From the NCBI GenBank assembly GCA_026169195.1, contig JAPFEH010000038.1, positions 1 through 64,000 on the forward strand: 64,000 nucleotides of DNA, read 5' to 3'. Below, piece by piece: positions 53,136 through 61,748 of the stretch (the first letter of the stretch is position 1; each line of letters opens with the position of its first letter). The notes under the pieces were generated by a model. That model saw only the letters and a program-made list of their open reading frames with translations, was not told where the DNA came from and did no database searches. This DNA is from Dysosmobacter sp. Lineage in GTDB: Bacteria > Bacillota > Clostridia > Oscillospirales > Oscillospiraceae. Position numbers and translations under genes: made by a program.

Positions 53136-53448
53136 GGGACATCTTCTCATAAGCTTACCAAAACATCCGCAGCGGACCGGCTTTTCCGGTCCGCTGCGGG
53201 TGTTTTTCAGAGAAAAGGGCGGGAAATCTGTCCTTGTTTGAAAAACACTTGCCCGCTGCAGGGATATTCTGTGCATTTTGCCGCTTGACTTTGGACACGT
53301 ATCAGCGTATAAAAGGAGATAAGATTGGCGAACCTGTTGCCGTGCTGCCGCGGAACACGCCACGGAAGCCTGACTTTCGCCTCTCCCGCTGTACGGGAGT
53401 GCGCGGAAGTCTTTTTTTCTTATATTTGAGATGAGGAGAGAGTTTGAA
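53136..53448 (+). promoter_or_regulatory. VOR terminator, ilvE promoter and ilvE leader
   Basis: A 313-bp gap. The VOR operon ends at a 14-bp hairpin with CCGCAGCGGACCGG arm (53167-53207, TGTTTTT tail). The ilvE promoter follows: TTGACT (53285-53290), 17-bp spacer, TATAAA (53308-53313). The leader then runs about 130 nt and contains a terminator-like hairpin. No T-box motif was found. Confidence 0.8.
53372..53418 (+). terminator. terminator-like hairpin in the ilvE leader
   Basis: A 9-bp outer stem (53372-53380 with 53403-53411) and a 6-bp inner stem (CTCCCG/CGGGAG) followed by TTTTTTT, located between the ilvE promoter and its start codon. TTCGCC in its 5' arm could instead pair with GGCGAA at 53327-53332. 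Confidence 0.7.
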
Positions 53449-54525
53449 ATGCTGGATATCAAGATGACTGCAACGACTGCCCCCAAAGCAAAGCCTGCGG
53501 ATGAAAACAAGCTGGGCTTCGGCAAGATCTTTACGGATCATATGTTTTTGATGGACTATACCGCCGGAGAAGGCTGGCACGATCCCCGCATCGTTCCCTA
53601 TGCCCCCTTCCCCATGGACCCCGCCACAGTGGTATTCCACTACGCGCAGGAGATCTTCGAGTGTCTGAAGGCCTACCGCACTGCGGACAATAAGATTCAG
53701 CTGTTCCGTCCGGACTGCAACGCCCAGCGGATGCAGGACTCCGCTGACCGCCTGTGTATCCCTCAGATTCCGGCAGAGGACTTTATTCAGGCTGTAAAGG
53801 CGCTGGTAGAGGTTGACAAGGATTGGGTCCCCCGCATTGACGGCGCTTCTTTGTATATCCGGCCCTTTGTGTTTGCCTCGGATGTGGGCTTGGGTGTCCA
53901 TGCCAGCAAGCACTACACCTTCTGCATCATCTGCTCTCCCTCCGGTGCTTATTACGCAGAGGGCATTGATCCCGTCCGTATCTATGTGGAGGACGAATAT
54001 ATTCGCGCCGCCCCCGGTTTGACCGGCTTTACCAAGTGCGGCGGCAACTACGCCGCTTCCATCAAGGCCGGCGAATTGGCAGAGGAGCAGGGCTTTGCGC
54101 AGGTTTTGTGGCTGGACGGCGTGGAGAAAAAGTATGTGGAGGAAGTCGGTTCCATGAACATCATGTTCAAGATCGACGGTAAGATCTATACCGCTCCCTG
54201 CACCGGAACCGTGCTGCCCGGCGTTACCCGCCGCAGCTGCATCGAGCTGCTGCGTGACTGGGGCTACGAGGTGGTTGAGGATAAGATTGCCATTACAGAT
54301 ATCATGAAGGCCGGACATGAGGGCCGTCTGGAAGAGGTCTTTGGTACCGGAACCGCAGCGGTGGTCTCTCCTGTCAAGGAACTGGACTGGAAGGGCGACA
54401 AGGTCTTTATCAGCGAGGGAAAGATCGGCCCTGTTACACAGAAGCTGTATGATACCATGACCGGCATGCAGTGGGGCAAGCTGCCGGATACCAAGGGATG
54501 GATCGTCCCGGTCTGTCAGGGCTGA
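53449..54525 (+). CDS. ilvE: branched-chain amino acid aminotransferase
   Basis: PLP enzyme exchanging amino groups between Val/Leu/Ile and 2-oxoglutarate. 358 residues of the longer (BCAT type II) subfamily: FHYAQEIFECLKAYR, YIRPFVFASD, the PLP-lysine region TKCGGNYAAS and EEVGSMNIMFKI. ATG behind GGAGAG; an earlier in-frame codon is upstream of the ribosome site. Producing branched ketoacids for the VOR enzyme next door would fit, though BCAT also serves synthesis. Confidence 0.95.
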   Translation: MLDIKMTATTAPKAKPADENKLGFGKIFTDHMFLMDYTAGEGWHDPRIVPYAPFPMDPATVVFHYAQEIFECLKAYRTADNKIQLFRPDCNAQRMQDSADRLCIPQIPAEDFIQAVKALVEVDKDWVPRIDGASLYIRPFVFASDVGLGVHASKHYTFCIICSPSGAYYAEGIDPVRIYVEDEYIRAAPGLTGFTKCGGNYAASIKAGELAEEQGFAQVLWLDGVEKKYVEEVGSMNIMFKIDGKIYTAPCTGTVLPGVTRRSCIELLRDWGYEVVEDKIAITDIMKAGHEGRLEEVFGTGTAAVVSPVKELDWKGDKVFISEGKIGPVTQKLYDTMTGMQWGKLPDTKGWIVPVCQG

Positions 54526-54590
54526 GGATGCCCGCGCGGCAGGTCCATAGAAAAAACCGCCGCCAGACATTGAGGAATGATACAAATGCG

Positions 54591-54632
54591 AAAAAGTACC
54601 CGCCTGATTTTCAACAGGGCGGGTACTTTTTA
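54591..54632 (+). terminator. terminator of ilvE
   Basis: AAAAAGTACCCGCC with GGCGGGTACTTTTT, slightly bulged, 65 bp after the stop. Confidence 0.88.
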
Positions 54633-54689
54633 TGGCAGAGTTGGGGGGTATAATGGAAATTTACGGTGGTCTGGTATATGGAAATGGAC

Positions 54690-55325
54690 TCACGTTAAGG
54701 AAAGGATCAATTCTTGAACTTCATTGAAAAATCTTGATAGGTGGAATCCGTCTGCGACTGCATGATGAATGTTCATGGTAAGTGGGAGTATCCATTTACC
54801 GTTTTCCTGCTCATATTTTCCCCAAGTAACTACAGGGGCAAGAAATTTACCGTCATCAAAAACATGAACGTCAAAGTGCTTGTATCTTACCCATGGCAGA
54901 CAGGAAACATCAAAGAAATTCAGAGGTTGATTCTTCAAAACAGCACGTTCATTTTTGTGCCGTTCTCTGTCGGATGCAATCCTATCACAGAATTCAAAAA
55001 GATCGTCCGAATACTCTGTGACCATCTTGGTAAAATTTTCATCGTCACTGTGAAAGTCAGTATAGGACGGTGATAGAAAGTCCCACTTGATCAGATTGCC
55101 GTCCTTGTCCCAACTGTACTTGAATTCATCGTGAGCGTTGATGACTTTTGATATGACCCACAGCATCAAGGGGTAAAAGCCGACAGCGTGCTCCTTTGAA
55201 TATGCTTTCAGGTTTGTCACATCAATATCGACGGTCAAACTCATGACGATCCGCATATTATCCATATAAAACCGGAACAGATCCCCTCTGCTCCATTTGT
55301 TCAAATCTATCATTGTATAATTCAT
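54690..55325 (-). CDS. chloramphenicol acetyltransferase-like protein (type A CAT fold)
   Basis: 211 residues with the CAT layout: N-terminal WSRGDLFRFYMD, FYPLMLWVISKVINAHDEF, WDKDGNLIKWDFLSPSY, a FDVSCLPWVRYK strand and the catalytic motif NIHHAVADGFHLSRFF with the active-site His (usual HHAVCDGFH; here Ala for Cys). It could acetylate chloramphenicol or another acceptor; drug resistance is not shown. Base composition is visibly more AT-rich than its neighbours, which fits transfer. The upstream region has only a weak ribosome site. Confidence 0.88.
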   Translation of the reverse strand: MNYTMIDLNKWSRGDLFRFYMDNMRIVMSLTVDIDVTNLKAYSKEHAVGFYPLMLWVISKVINAHDEFKYSWDKDGNLIKWDFLSPSYTDFHSDDENFTKMVTEYSDDLFEFCDRIASDRERHKNERAVLKNQPLNFFDVSCLPWVRYKHFDVHVFDDGKFLAPVVTWGKYEQENGKWILPLTMNIHHAVADGFHLSRFFNEVQELILSLT

Positions 55326-55600
55326 AGTCGGTCCCTAACCTTTTTATTTTCTGCCGGATATGCTTTGTCATGGATAGACATTCACTTCAAACACTGGCGT
55401 CTCCGCAGAATCCTAAGGTGCGAAAAGCAACCATGCCTGAATAGATAGAGAATTTGGAATCCTGCCTTTAGACCGGCAAAACGGCGTAAACAAAAACCAG
55501 CTGCTAGGAAGAGGAACGCCTCTTTCCGTACCGGCTGGTTCTTGTGCACAGTTTATTGGTATGAACCCAAACCAAAGGCTCCTTCTGTTATAGGGAAGGT
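55326..55600. other. intergenic region with a terminator for the zinc-ribbon gene
   Basis: Contains a composite hairpin (55495-55540: AACCAGC outer stem, GGAAGAGG inner stem) with a U-rich tail in the minus direction, about 60 bp after the zinc-ribbon gene. No coding frame with support was seen. Confidence 0.65.
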
Positions 55601-56041
55601 TCAGGTTTTGGCTTCGATTTTTGCGCCGCATTTGGGACAGGTAATGACAATTTTTCCCTTACCCACCGGTACGCGGCAGATCGTTCTGCAGTTTTTGCAG
55701 GTGAAGTATTTATGCTCCTTATCGGCGTGGCGGGCTTTGGCGCCGGCGCTGCGGCTTTTCATGCCGTACCACCAGTTGACCCACTTCTGATTTTCCATCC
55801 TGCGTTTGGGCAGGTTTTTGGAAAAGGTCCGGAAGACCAGCGCTGCCAGCAGCACCCACATCAAAAGATTGACAATGCCGGCGACCATCAGCGCCAGCGT
55901 GGACTTCCGCAGGATGGCGGGGACAATCATCCCGATCAGCCACACGATGAAATACAGCCAGAAAATAGCCCTGTTCAATTGATCCATGCCGTTGCGGCCA
56001 TACATGAACCGGGTCACGGCGCATCTGAGTTTATACAGCAT
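55601..56041 (-). CDS. small membrane protein with C-terminal zinc ribbon
   Basis: 146 residues: two hydrophobic helices (about 25-45 and 52-72), a basic loop, and a C-terminal zinc ribbon (CKNCRTICR then CPKCG). ATG at 56041 with AAAGGAG 8 nt upstream. Function unknown; such zinc-ribbon membrane proteins are widespread in Clostridia. Confidence 0.82.
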   Translation of the reverse strand: MLYKLRCAVTRFMYGRNGMDQLNRAIFWLYFIVWLIGMIVPAILRKSTLALMVAGIVNLLMWVLLAALVFRTFSKNLPKRRMENQKWVNWWYGMKSRSAGAKARHADKEHKYFTCKNCRTICRVPVGKGKIVITCPKCGAKIEAKT

Positions 56042-56222
56042 GTTGAAAACTCCTTTTGACGGCAATGCCGTCCAACTTCCTCTTGTTGTATTCTACTCGC
56101 AAACACCGGCGCAAACAACACCCTATGTCCAAAATTTACAAAATGGTCATTTATTTTCGGGGACTGCTATGCTATATTGGCTTATTGATGTAAAAATAAA
56201 ATAAAGGAAGTGCGATTGAATC

Positions 56223-58106
56223 ATGGCAAAGAAGCAATTCAAAGCGGAATCCAAACGGCTGCTGGATCTGATGATCAATTCCATTTACACCCACAAGGAA
56301 ATTTTCCTGCGGGAGATCATTTCCAACGCCAGCGACGCCTGCGATAAGCTGTGCTATCAGGCTTTGACCGATGACTCCGTGGGCATGAAGCGCAAGGATT
56401 TTAAGATCGACCTGACGGTCGATCCGGAAAACCGGCTGATCACCGTCAGCGACAACGGGATCGGAATGGACAAGGAGGATCTGGAGAAAAATCTGGGTGT
56501 GATCGCGTCTTCCGGCTCCTACCGCTTCAAGCAGGAAGTGGGGGACGATGCCAAGGACACGGATGTGATCGGCCAGTTCGGCGTGGGCTTTTATTCCGCC
56601 TTTATGGTTTCGGACCACATCACTGTGGTGACGAAAAAGTACGGCGCGGACACCGCCTATATGTGGCAGTCGGATGGAGCGGACGGCTATACGATCACGG
56701 AATGTGACAAGGAGACCGTAGGCACAGACATCATCATGCATGTGAAGCCTGACACGGATGATGAGAAGTACAGTGAGTTTTTGGAGTCTTGGCGGCTGCA
56801 GGAGCTGGTTCGGAAATATTCGGACTACATCCGCTTCCCCATTCGCATGGAAGTTTCCAAGACCCGCAAAAAGGAAGGCTGCTCCGAGGAACAGCCGGAG
56901 TATGAGACCTATCGGGAAGTGGAGACCCTGAACTCCATGGTGCCCATCTGGCAGCGGCGGAAGGCCAATGTGAAGCCGGAGGAATACAACAAATTTTATC
57001 GGGATAAGTTCCATGACTACACGGATCCCCAGCGGGTCATCACGGTGTCCGCAGAGGGTTCGGTCACTTACAAGGCGCTGCTGTTCATTCCCGGTGCGAC
57101 CCCGTATGATTACTACACCAAAGAGTATGAAAAGGGATTGCAGCTTTACTCCAACGGCGTTTTGATTATGGACAAGTGCGCGGATCTGCTTCCGGAGCAT
57201 TTCCGGTTTGTGCGCGGCGTGGTGGATTCCCCCGATCTGAGCCTGAATATCTCCCGGGAACTGCTGCAGCATGACCGGCAGCTGCAGGTGATCGCTTCCA
57301 ATCTGGAAAAGAAGATCAAAAACGAACTGGTGAAAATGCTGAAGGACGATCGGGAGGCCTACGAGACCTTCTGGAAAAACTTTGGCAGGCAGATCAAATA
57401 CGGTGTCACCGCCGGCTATGGCGCCAAAAAGGATTTTCTCAGTGATCTGCTGATGTTTTATTCCTCCACAGAGAAAAAACTGGTGACTCTGGAAGAATAT
57501 ACAAGCCGGATGAAGGAAGATCAGGCGTATATTTATTATGCCGCAGGTGAAACGCTGGACAAGGTGGACAAGCTTCCCCAGACGGAGCTGCTGAAGGAGC
57601 GCGGAATCGAGATCCTGTACTTTACAGAGGATATTGACGAATTCTGCGCACAGATCATCCGCAGTCAGGACGAGAAGGAACTGCGCTCTGTTCTGGATCA
57701 GGAGATCGAGGAAGGCGCGGAAAAGAAAGCCGAGGAAGCGGCAGATGCCCACAAGGCCGCCTTTGATTTTGTCAAGGAGGCTTTGGGAGACTGTGTGAAG
57801 GAGGTCAAGGCATCCTCCCGCCTCAAGTCCCATCCGGTATGCCTGACTGCCGGAGAAGGCCTCAGCTTCGAGATGGAAAAGTATTTTCATGCGGTCCAGC
57901 CGGACAGCCCGATCAAGGCAGACCGCATTCTGGAGCTGAATGTGGAACATCCGGTTTTTGCCGCTCTGGAAGCCGCTGTCACAGAAGATCCGGAAAAGGC
58001 AAAAAAATATGCACAGCTGCTGTATGCACAGGCGCTGCTGATCGCAGACCTGCCCTTGGAGGACCCCTCCGGCTATACGGATCTGGTGTGTGAACTGATG
58101 AAATAA
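56223..58106 (+). CDS. htpG: molecular chaperone HtpG (Hsp90)
   Basis: 627 residues, normal length. ATPase domain with FLREIISNASDACDKL, DNGIGM and GQFGVGFYSAFMVSD; middle domain with SLNISRELLQHDR; C-terminal dimerisation domain. No CIRCE element is present upstream, so HrcA control is not indicated. The ribosome site is GGAAGTG, rather distant. Confidence 0.97.
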   Translation: MAKKQFKAESKRLLDLMINSIYTHKEIFLREIISNASDACDKLCYQALTDDSVGMKRKDFKIDLTVDPENRLITVSDNGIGMDKEDLEKNLGVIASSGSYRFKQEVGDDAKDTDVIGQFGVGFYSAFMVSDHITVVTKKYGADTAYMWQSDGADGYTITECDKETVGTDIIMHVKPDTDDEKYSEFLESWRLQELVRKYSDYIRFPIRMEVSKTRKKEGCSEEQPEYETYREVETLNSMVPIWQRRKANVKPEEYNKFYRDKFHDYTDPQRVITVSAEGSVTYKALLFIPGATPYDYYTKEYEKGLQLYSNGVLIMDKCADLLPEHFRFVRGVVDSPDLSLNISRELLQHDRQLQVIASNLEKKIKNELVKMLKDDREAYETFWKNFGRQIKYGVTAGYGAKKDFLSDLLMFYSSTEKKLVTLEEYTSRMKEDQAYIYYAAGETLDKVDKLPQTELLKERGIEILYFTEDIDEFCAQIIRSQDEKELRSVLDQEIEEGAEKKAEEAADAHKAAFDFVKEALGDCVKEVKASSRLKSHPVCLTAGEGLSFEMEKYFHAVQPDSPIKADRILELNVEHPVFAALEAAVTEDPEKAKKYAQLLYAQALLIADLPLEDPSGYTDLVCELMK

Positions 58107-58121
58107 CCATTGCTTTCCTTG

Positions 58122-58162
58122 AAAATGCCTCCCGATGCACTTTGCATCGGGAGGCATTTTTT
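58122..58162. terminator. bidirectional terminator between htpG and tctA
   Basis: Perfect 17-bp stem AAAATGCCTCCCGATGC, loop ACTTT, with A- and T-runs on both sides. Confidence 0.9.
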
Positions 58163-58176
58163 CTTGGGAGCCGCAA

Positions 58177-59703
58177 TCAGGCCTGTGCCTTTTTGGCTTT
58201 TGCTTTCCGGAGGATGCTCTTGACCACAGGGGTCAGCACCAGCACCAGAAACACAGCCAGCAGCACCAGCTTCAGGGGGGAGTCTACAAAAATTTCCAAG
58301 CTGCCCTGAGAAGCGATAAAGGCCTTGCGCATATTTTTCTCCAGCATGGGGGCCAGCACGAAGGCCAGCAGCATGGGAGCGGTGGAGAAGCCGTTTTTGT
58401 CCAGCAGATAACCCACGATGCCGGAGAGGAACATAATCAAGACGCCGTACATGGAGTTGGAGGTGGAATAGGCGCCCACAATGCACACGCAGGTGATGAT
58501 GGGGATCATGTATTTGACAGGTACGCTGAGGATCTTGATGAGGAAGGGGATCACCAGAATGGCCACCAGCAGGGTAAAGACATTGGCCACATACATGGAG
58601 GAGATCAGGCCCCAGCAGAACTCGGGGTTCGTGTCAAACAGCAGGGGACCGGGGTTCAGACCCCACATCATAAGGCCGCCCAGCAGCACGGCGCCGGTGC
58701 CGGAGCCGGGGATGCCCAGCGCCAGCAGGGGTGCAAACGCGCCGGCGGCAGCGGCGTTGTTGGCAGCTTCGGAAGCGGCGATGCCTTCCACAGCGCCGGT
58801 GCCCATAGGAACTTCACTTTTAAATTTTTTCTGAATGGCATAGCCCATCATTGCGCCGGTGGTGGCGCCGGAGCCGGGGAGCACCCCGATGAAGGTGCCG
58901 GAGACGCCGGAGCGCAGAATGGGAGGCAGAATGCGGCGGAATTCATGGAACGACAGGATCGAACCGCGGATGGACAGCTTGGTCTGCCTGCTGTCCTCGC
59001 TGGCCCGCTTTTTTTCATCGGCTTCCCGCTCATTGATGAGCTTGATGACCTGCGCAAAGCCCACACAGCCGATGATGAAGGGGGTAAAGGGCACGCCGCC
59101 CAGCAGGTACATGCTTCCGAAGTCGTAACGGGGCGCGCCGGAGAGGGTATCCATACCGATGGAGGCCACCAGAATGCCCAGCATGGTGATGACGATGCCC
59201 TTGATGGGGTTCTCGCCGATCAGCCAGCTGATAGAGGTCATGGCGATCAGCAGGATCAGGGTCATCTCGGCGTAGCCAAACATCAAGCCGATCTTGGCAA
59301 GGCCGGAAGCGGTGATGGTGAGGATCAGAATGCCGATGGTGCCGCCCAGAAAGCTGGCGAGGTTCGCCGTCATCAGCGCTTTGCCGGGCTGGCCTTTTTT
59401 CGCCAGAGGATACCCGTCCAGAGCGGTGCAGATGGCGGGAGAGTCGCCGGGGATGTTCAGCAGGATGGCGCTGAAGGAGCCGCCGTACATGTTGGAATAA
59501 TAAAGTGCGCCCAGCATGATGATGGCGGTGGTGGGATTGAACTTGTAGGTCAGGGGCAGCAGCAGCGCGCAGCCAGCCAGAGAGCCGATGCCGGGCATGG
59601 CGCCCACGATGAGACCCAGAACTGCGCCCAGCAGGCAGGCGCCGATGTTTTCAGGGGCAAGGGCCACGGAAAAACCGGCCAGCAGAGATGCGAAATTTTC
59701 CAT
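58177..59703 (-). CDS. tctA: tripartite tricarboxylate transporter, large membrane subunit
   Basis: 508 residues with about 12 membrane segments. The two family glycine motifs are visible: GLIVGAMPGIGSLAG near residue 25 and IGVLPGSGATTGAMMGYA near 300. In TctABC systems it forms the pore. ATG at 59703 with AAGGAGG upstream. Forms an operon with tctB; the substrate-binding TctC protein is not in the window. Confidence 0.95.
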   Translation of the reverse strand: MENFASLLAGFSVALAPENIGACLLGAVLGLIVGAMPGIGSLAGCALLLPLTYKFNPTTAIIMLGALYYSNMYGGSFSAILLNIPGDSPAICTALDGYPLAKKGQPGKALMTANLASFLGGTIGILILTITASGLAKIGLMFGYAEMTLILLIAMTSISWLIGENPIKGIVITMLGILVASIGMDTLSGAPRYDFGSMYLLGGVPFTPFIIGCVGFAQVIKLINEREADEKKRASEDSRQTKLSIRGSILSFHEFRRILPPILRSGVSGTFIGVLPGSGATTGAMMGYAIQKKFKSEVPMGTGAVEGIAASEAANNAAAAGAFAPLLALGIPGSGTGAVLLGGLMMWGLNPGPLLFDTNPEFCWGLISSMYVANVFTLLVAILVIPFLIKILSVPVKYMIPIITCVCIVGAYSTSNSMYGVLIMFLSGIVGYLLDKNGFSTAPMLLAFVLAPMLEKNMRKAFIASQGSLEIFVDSPLKLVLLAVFLVLVLTPVVKSILRKAKAKKAQA

Positions 59704-59716
59704 ATGATGTTCCTCC

Positions 59717-60178
59717 TTATGCCAACAGCCCGCCCAGCAGTCCGGTGGGGAACCGGACCTGCAGCCAGCCGGTAAAAACGCCCAGCGCAATGGCGGCAAT
59801 GATGATCTCAACGGTGATGATGACCTTCCACGGGGCGTGCTCGACGAATTTCAGCCAAAGAAAAATATAAATGAGGCAGCTGGGGACCAATCCGATCAGG
59901 TAGGTGGCCAAAATGATACCGGCAGCACCCAGAATGACCAGAAACTCACCCTTGCAGTAGATGACGTCCTTGGCGTTTTTTGCGGTCAGGCTTTGATAGA
60001 GGCAGACAGCGCTGGTAATCAAGAGGATCGCGGCGATGATAATGGGGAAGAAGCCGGGGGTGGGCTGATCGCTCCAAAAGCCGTAGTTTACAAAGCCGGT
60101 CACCAGAAAGACCAGCGCGACGACGCCCGTAATGAGGGGAATGACGGCTTGAGCGTTAAAATGTTTTTTTGTTTGCAT
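59717..60178 (-). CDS. tctB: tripartite tricarboxylate transporter, small membrane subunit
   Basis: 153 residues with four membrane helices and the TctB pattern (WSDQPTPGFFPIIIAAILL). ATG behind GAAAGGAG, first gene after the sigma-54-type promoter. Confidence 0.9.
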   Translation of the reverse strand: MQTKKHFNAQAVIPLITGVVALVFLVTGFVNYGFWSDQPTPGFFPIIIAAILLITSAVCLYQSLTAKNAKDVIYCKGEFLVILGAAGIILATYLIGLVPSCLIYIFLWLKFVEHAPWKVIITVEIIIAAIALGVFTGWLQVRFPTGLLGGLLA

Positions 60179-60234
60179 AGAAAACTCCTTTCAAAACAGC
60201 ACACAACTGCGTGGGCGTGAATGTAAAGATATCT

Positions 60235-60251
60235 AGCAAAAAACGAGCCAA
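60235..60251 (-). promoter_or_regulatory. sigma-54-type promoter of tctBA
   Basis: Minus strand TTGGCTCG-TTTT-TTGCT: a GG and a GC separated by exactly 10 bp, matching the -24/-12 consensus TGGCACG-N4-TTGCW with one change. Transcription would begin near 60224. Confidence 0.75.
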
Positions 60252-60417
60252 TTCTGCAGGTAGTTTCTGGATAATCCCTGCCAAACCACGCCTTTTTATG
60301 CAAACCGCTAAATTTTTAACATATTTTTTTCCTAATCAAACAAATGACAGAAATCGCTCTTTTTCGGGCCGTTAACGGGGCGGAAATTTTTCTTTATGTC
60401 TTCTAAACATCAAAAAA

Positions 60418-60443
60418 TGTTTCATTTCCAGTGAAATGAAACA
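60418..60443. promoter_or_regulatory. enhancer-like palindrome upstream of tctBA
   Basis: Perfect 11-bp inverted repeat, TGTTTCATTTC, loop CAGT, then its complement, about 205 bp upstream of the predicted start. Further half-sites occur at 60447-60454, 60499-60505 and 60510-60527. The distance and TGTTTC/GAAACA type fit a binding site for a sigma-54 activator. Confidence 0.7.
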
Positions 60444-60678
60444 AAAATGAAACGTATAAAGGGGGAGCGGTTTCAATAATGAACGGATGTGTTACATATG
60501 TTTCAAAAATGTTTCGCTCGAAATGTGTCCGGCGTTGTGGCGCGGAAACATCAAATCGTGCAGTCTGCTTCAAGGAATCTCCACAACCGAGGGAGATTGC
60601 CGGCGCTGAGGGCAGGCGGATTCAAATAGGGGAAATCACCATTCCTGTAAAACCGCAGGAAAGGCGGGCAGCATAAAA

Positions 60679-60715
60679 CCCCCGAACGTGCTTGCTTTAT
60701 CAGCACATTCGGGGG
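60679..60715 (-). terminator. hairpin downstream of the Phd/Doc pair
   Basis: CCCCCGAA and TTCGGGGG with an inner GTGCT/AGCAC stem, one mismatch; followed by TTTTATGC in the minus direction, so it may end a transcript coming from the toxin genes. Confidence 0.55.
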
Positions 60716-61030
60716 CTTCGGTTATTCCCATTCGATGGCAGGCATATGGCTTCTACTATATACAGTGTCTATTATAATCTAACAAATACTACATCTGTAC
60801 ATATTATATGGATTATCAGGGTTTACTGGATCGTTTGTGGTCAAAACGAGGTCACGGAACCGTTGCTCGAGATCTTATGCTCACTTCATACTTCTCACAT
60901 AAAAAGACATTTCTTTCCAATCATTATAGCGCAACAGCATGAGGCATACAAGAAGAATTTTCATGAATGTATATGAAATAAAACATAGCAAATCGGGGCT
61001 GAGAATAATTATGATCCCGTTTGTAAAAGC

Positions 61031-61408
61031 CTACACCTCATGCTCCAGAACCCATCGCAGCAACTCTTCGTAGGTCATACTGCCAGCGGCAATACCTAAG
61101 CCGGCCTGCACAACATCCTCGTTGCTGCAGTTCAAGTGAATCCCATTAACTTCTAAAAAAGTAAGCATCACATACATTCCGATGCGCTTGTTTCCGTCTA
61201 CAAAGGCGTGGTTAGAAATTAGAGTGTAGCCTAAACGAGCACCTTTTTCCTCTTTAGTAGGATATAGTTCCTTACCTCCAAAGGTAGCGTAAATGCCATC
61301 CAAAGCAGACTCCAATAGTCCCTCATCCCGAAGGCCAATACTTCCACCGGTCGCCTCTGCCAACAGTTTGTGTAGTAGCAAGACCTTGTCCTTAGAAAAA
61401 TATATCAT
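61031..61408 (-). CDS. doc: Doc-type Fic-domain toxin
   Basis: 125 residues. The Fic core HAFVDGNKRIGMYVML matches the Doc variant (HxFxDxNKR). In P1 Doc this fold phosphorylates EF-Tu. N-terminal LLHKLLAEATGGSIGLRDEGLLESAL is typical of Doc relatives, which help unload it. Overlaps the antitoxin by 4 nt (ATGA). Confidence 0.93.
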   Translation of the reverse strand: MIYFSKDKVLLLHKLLAEATGGSIGLRDEGLLESALDGIYATFGGKELYPTKEEKGARLGYTLISNHAFVDGNKRIGMYVMLTFLEVNGIHLNCSNEDVVQAGLGIAAGSMTYEELLRWVLEHEV

Positions 61409-61647
61409 TTAGCAAGTTCCTCAAAGGCTGGTCGAAACCGTTTCAAGACCCGAGCGGCTATAACATCGATTTTTTCATCGTCTGTCATCTCCACAATGGG
61501 GGATGCATCCAAATCAATGAGCATATACTTGGGGCGGTTGTTCTTAAAAATTACAGCCTGCCCCTTCTGCTCTGCCAACCGCGTAACCTTGGAAAAATTT
61601 CGATTCGCTTCGGTCATAGAAACGACAGCGTTTGTATCAATGGTCAT
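61405..61647 (-). CDS. phd: Phd/YefM family antitoxin
   Basis: 80 residues: N-terminal DNA-binding Phd fold (VVSMTEANRNFSKVTRLAEQKGQAVIFKNNRP) and an acidic C-terminal tail that would wrap the toxin. Start ATG with AGAGGTG upstream; a GTG three codons earlier is possible. Confidence 0.92.
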   Translation of the reverse strand: MTIDTNAVVSMTEANRNFSKVTRLAEQKGQAVIFKNNRPKYMLIDLDASPIVEMTDDEKIDVIAARVLKRFRPAFEELAK

Positions 61648-61748
61648 CGTAATCACCTCTGATTCTATTATAACAGAAAGTAGGTATAAAACAACCTATT
61701 TTTATTTATAAATAAATGAGCAAACTATTTTACGACGGATCCTATTCT

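Larger units (their letters stand above)
60179..61030. other. 852-bp regulatory and accessory gap
   Basis: Holds the tct control region (sigma-54 promoter and upstream palindrome, given separately), more GTTTC/GAAAC half-sites up to about 60525, and a hairpin at 60679-60715. From about 60720 to 61030 I see only AT-rich sequence with short frames that lack ribosome sites; the mix of composition suggests an insertion boundary near 60.7 kb. Confidence 0.6.

Noticed and set aside
53314-53434. T-box or leucine leader peptide before ilvE
   Set aside because: No T-box consensus is present, and the only good ribosome site lies at or upstream of the predicted transcription start; the short frames have no run of Leu, Ile or Val codons.
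56042-56222. CIRCE operator before htpG
   Set aside because: The TTAGCACTC-N9-GAGTGCTAA inverted repeat is not there.
60479-60676. 65-codon frame starting in the tct enhancer region
   Set aside because: GGGGGAG precedes it, but the sequence has no family likeness and overlaps enhancer half-sites; more likely non-coding.
60692-60976. 94-codon frame in the AT-rich gap
   Set aside because: It starts inside a hairpin, has no ribosome site and no recognisable motif.
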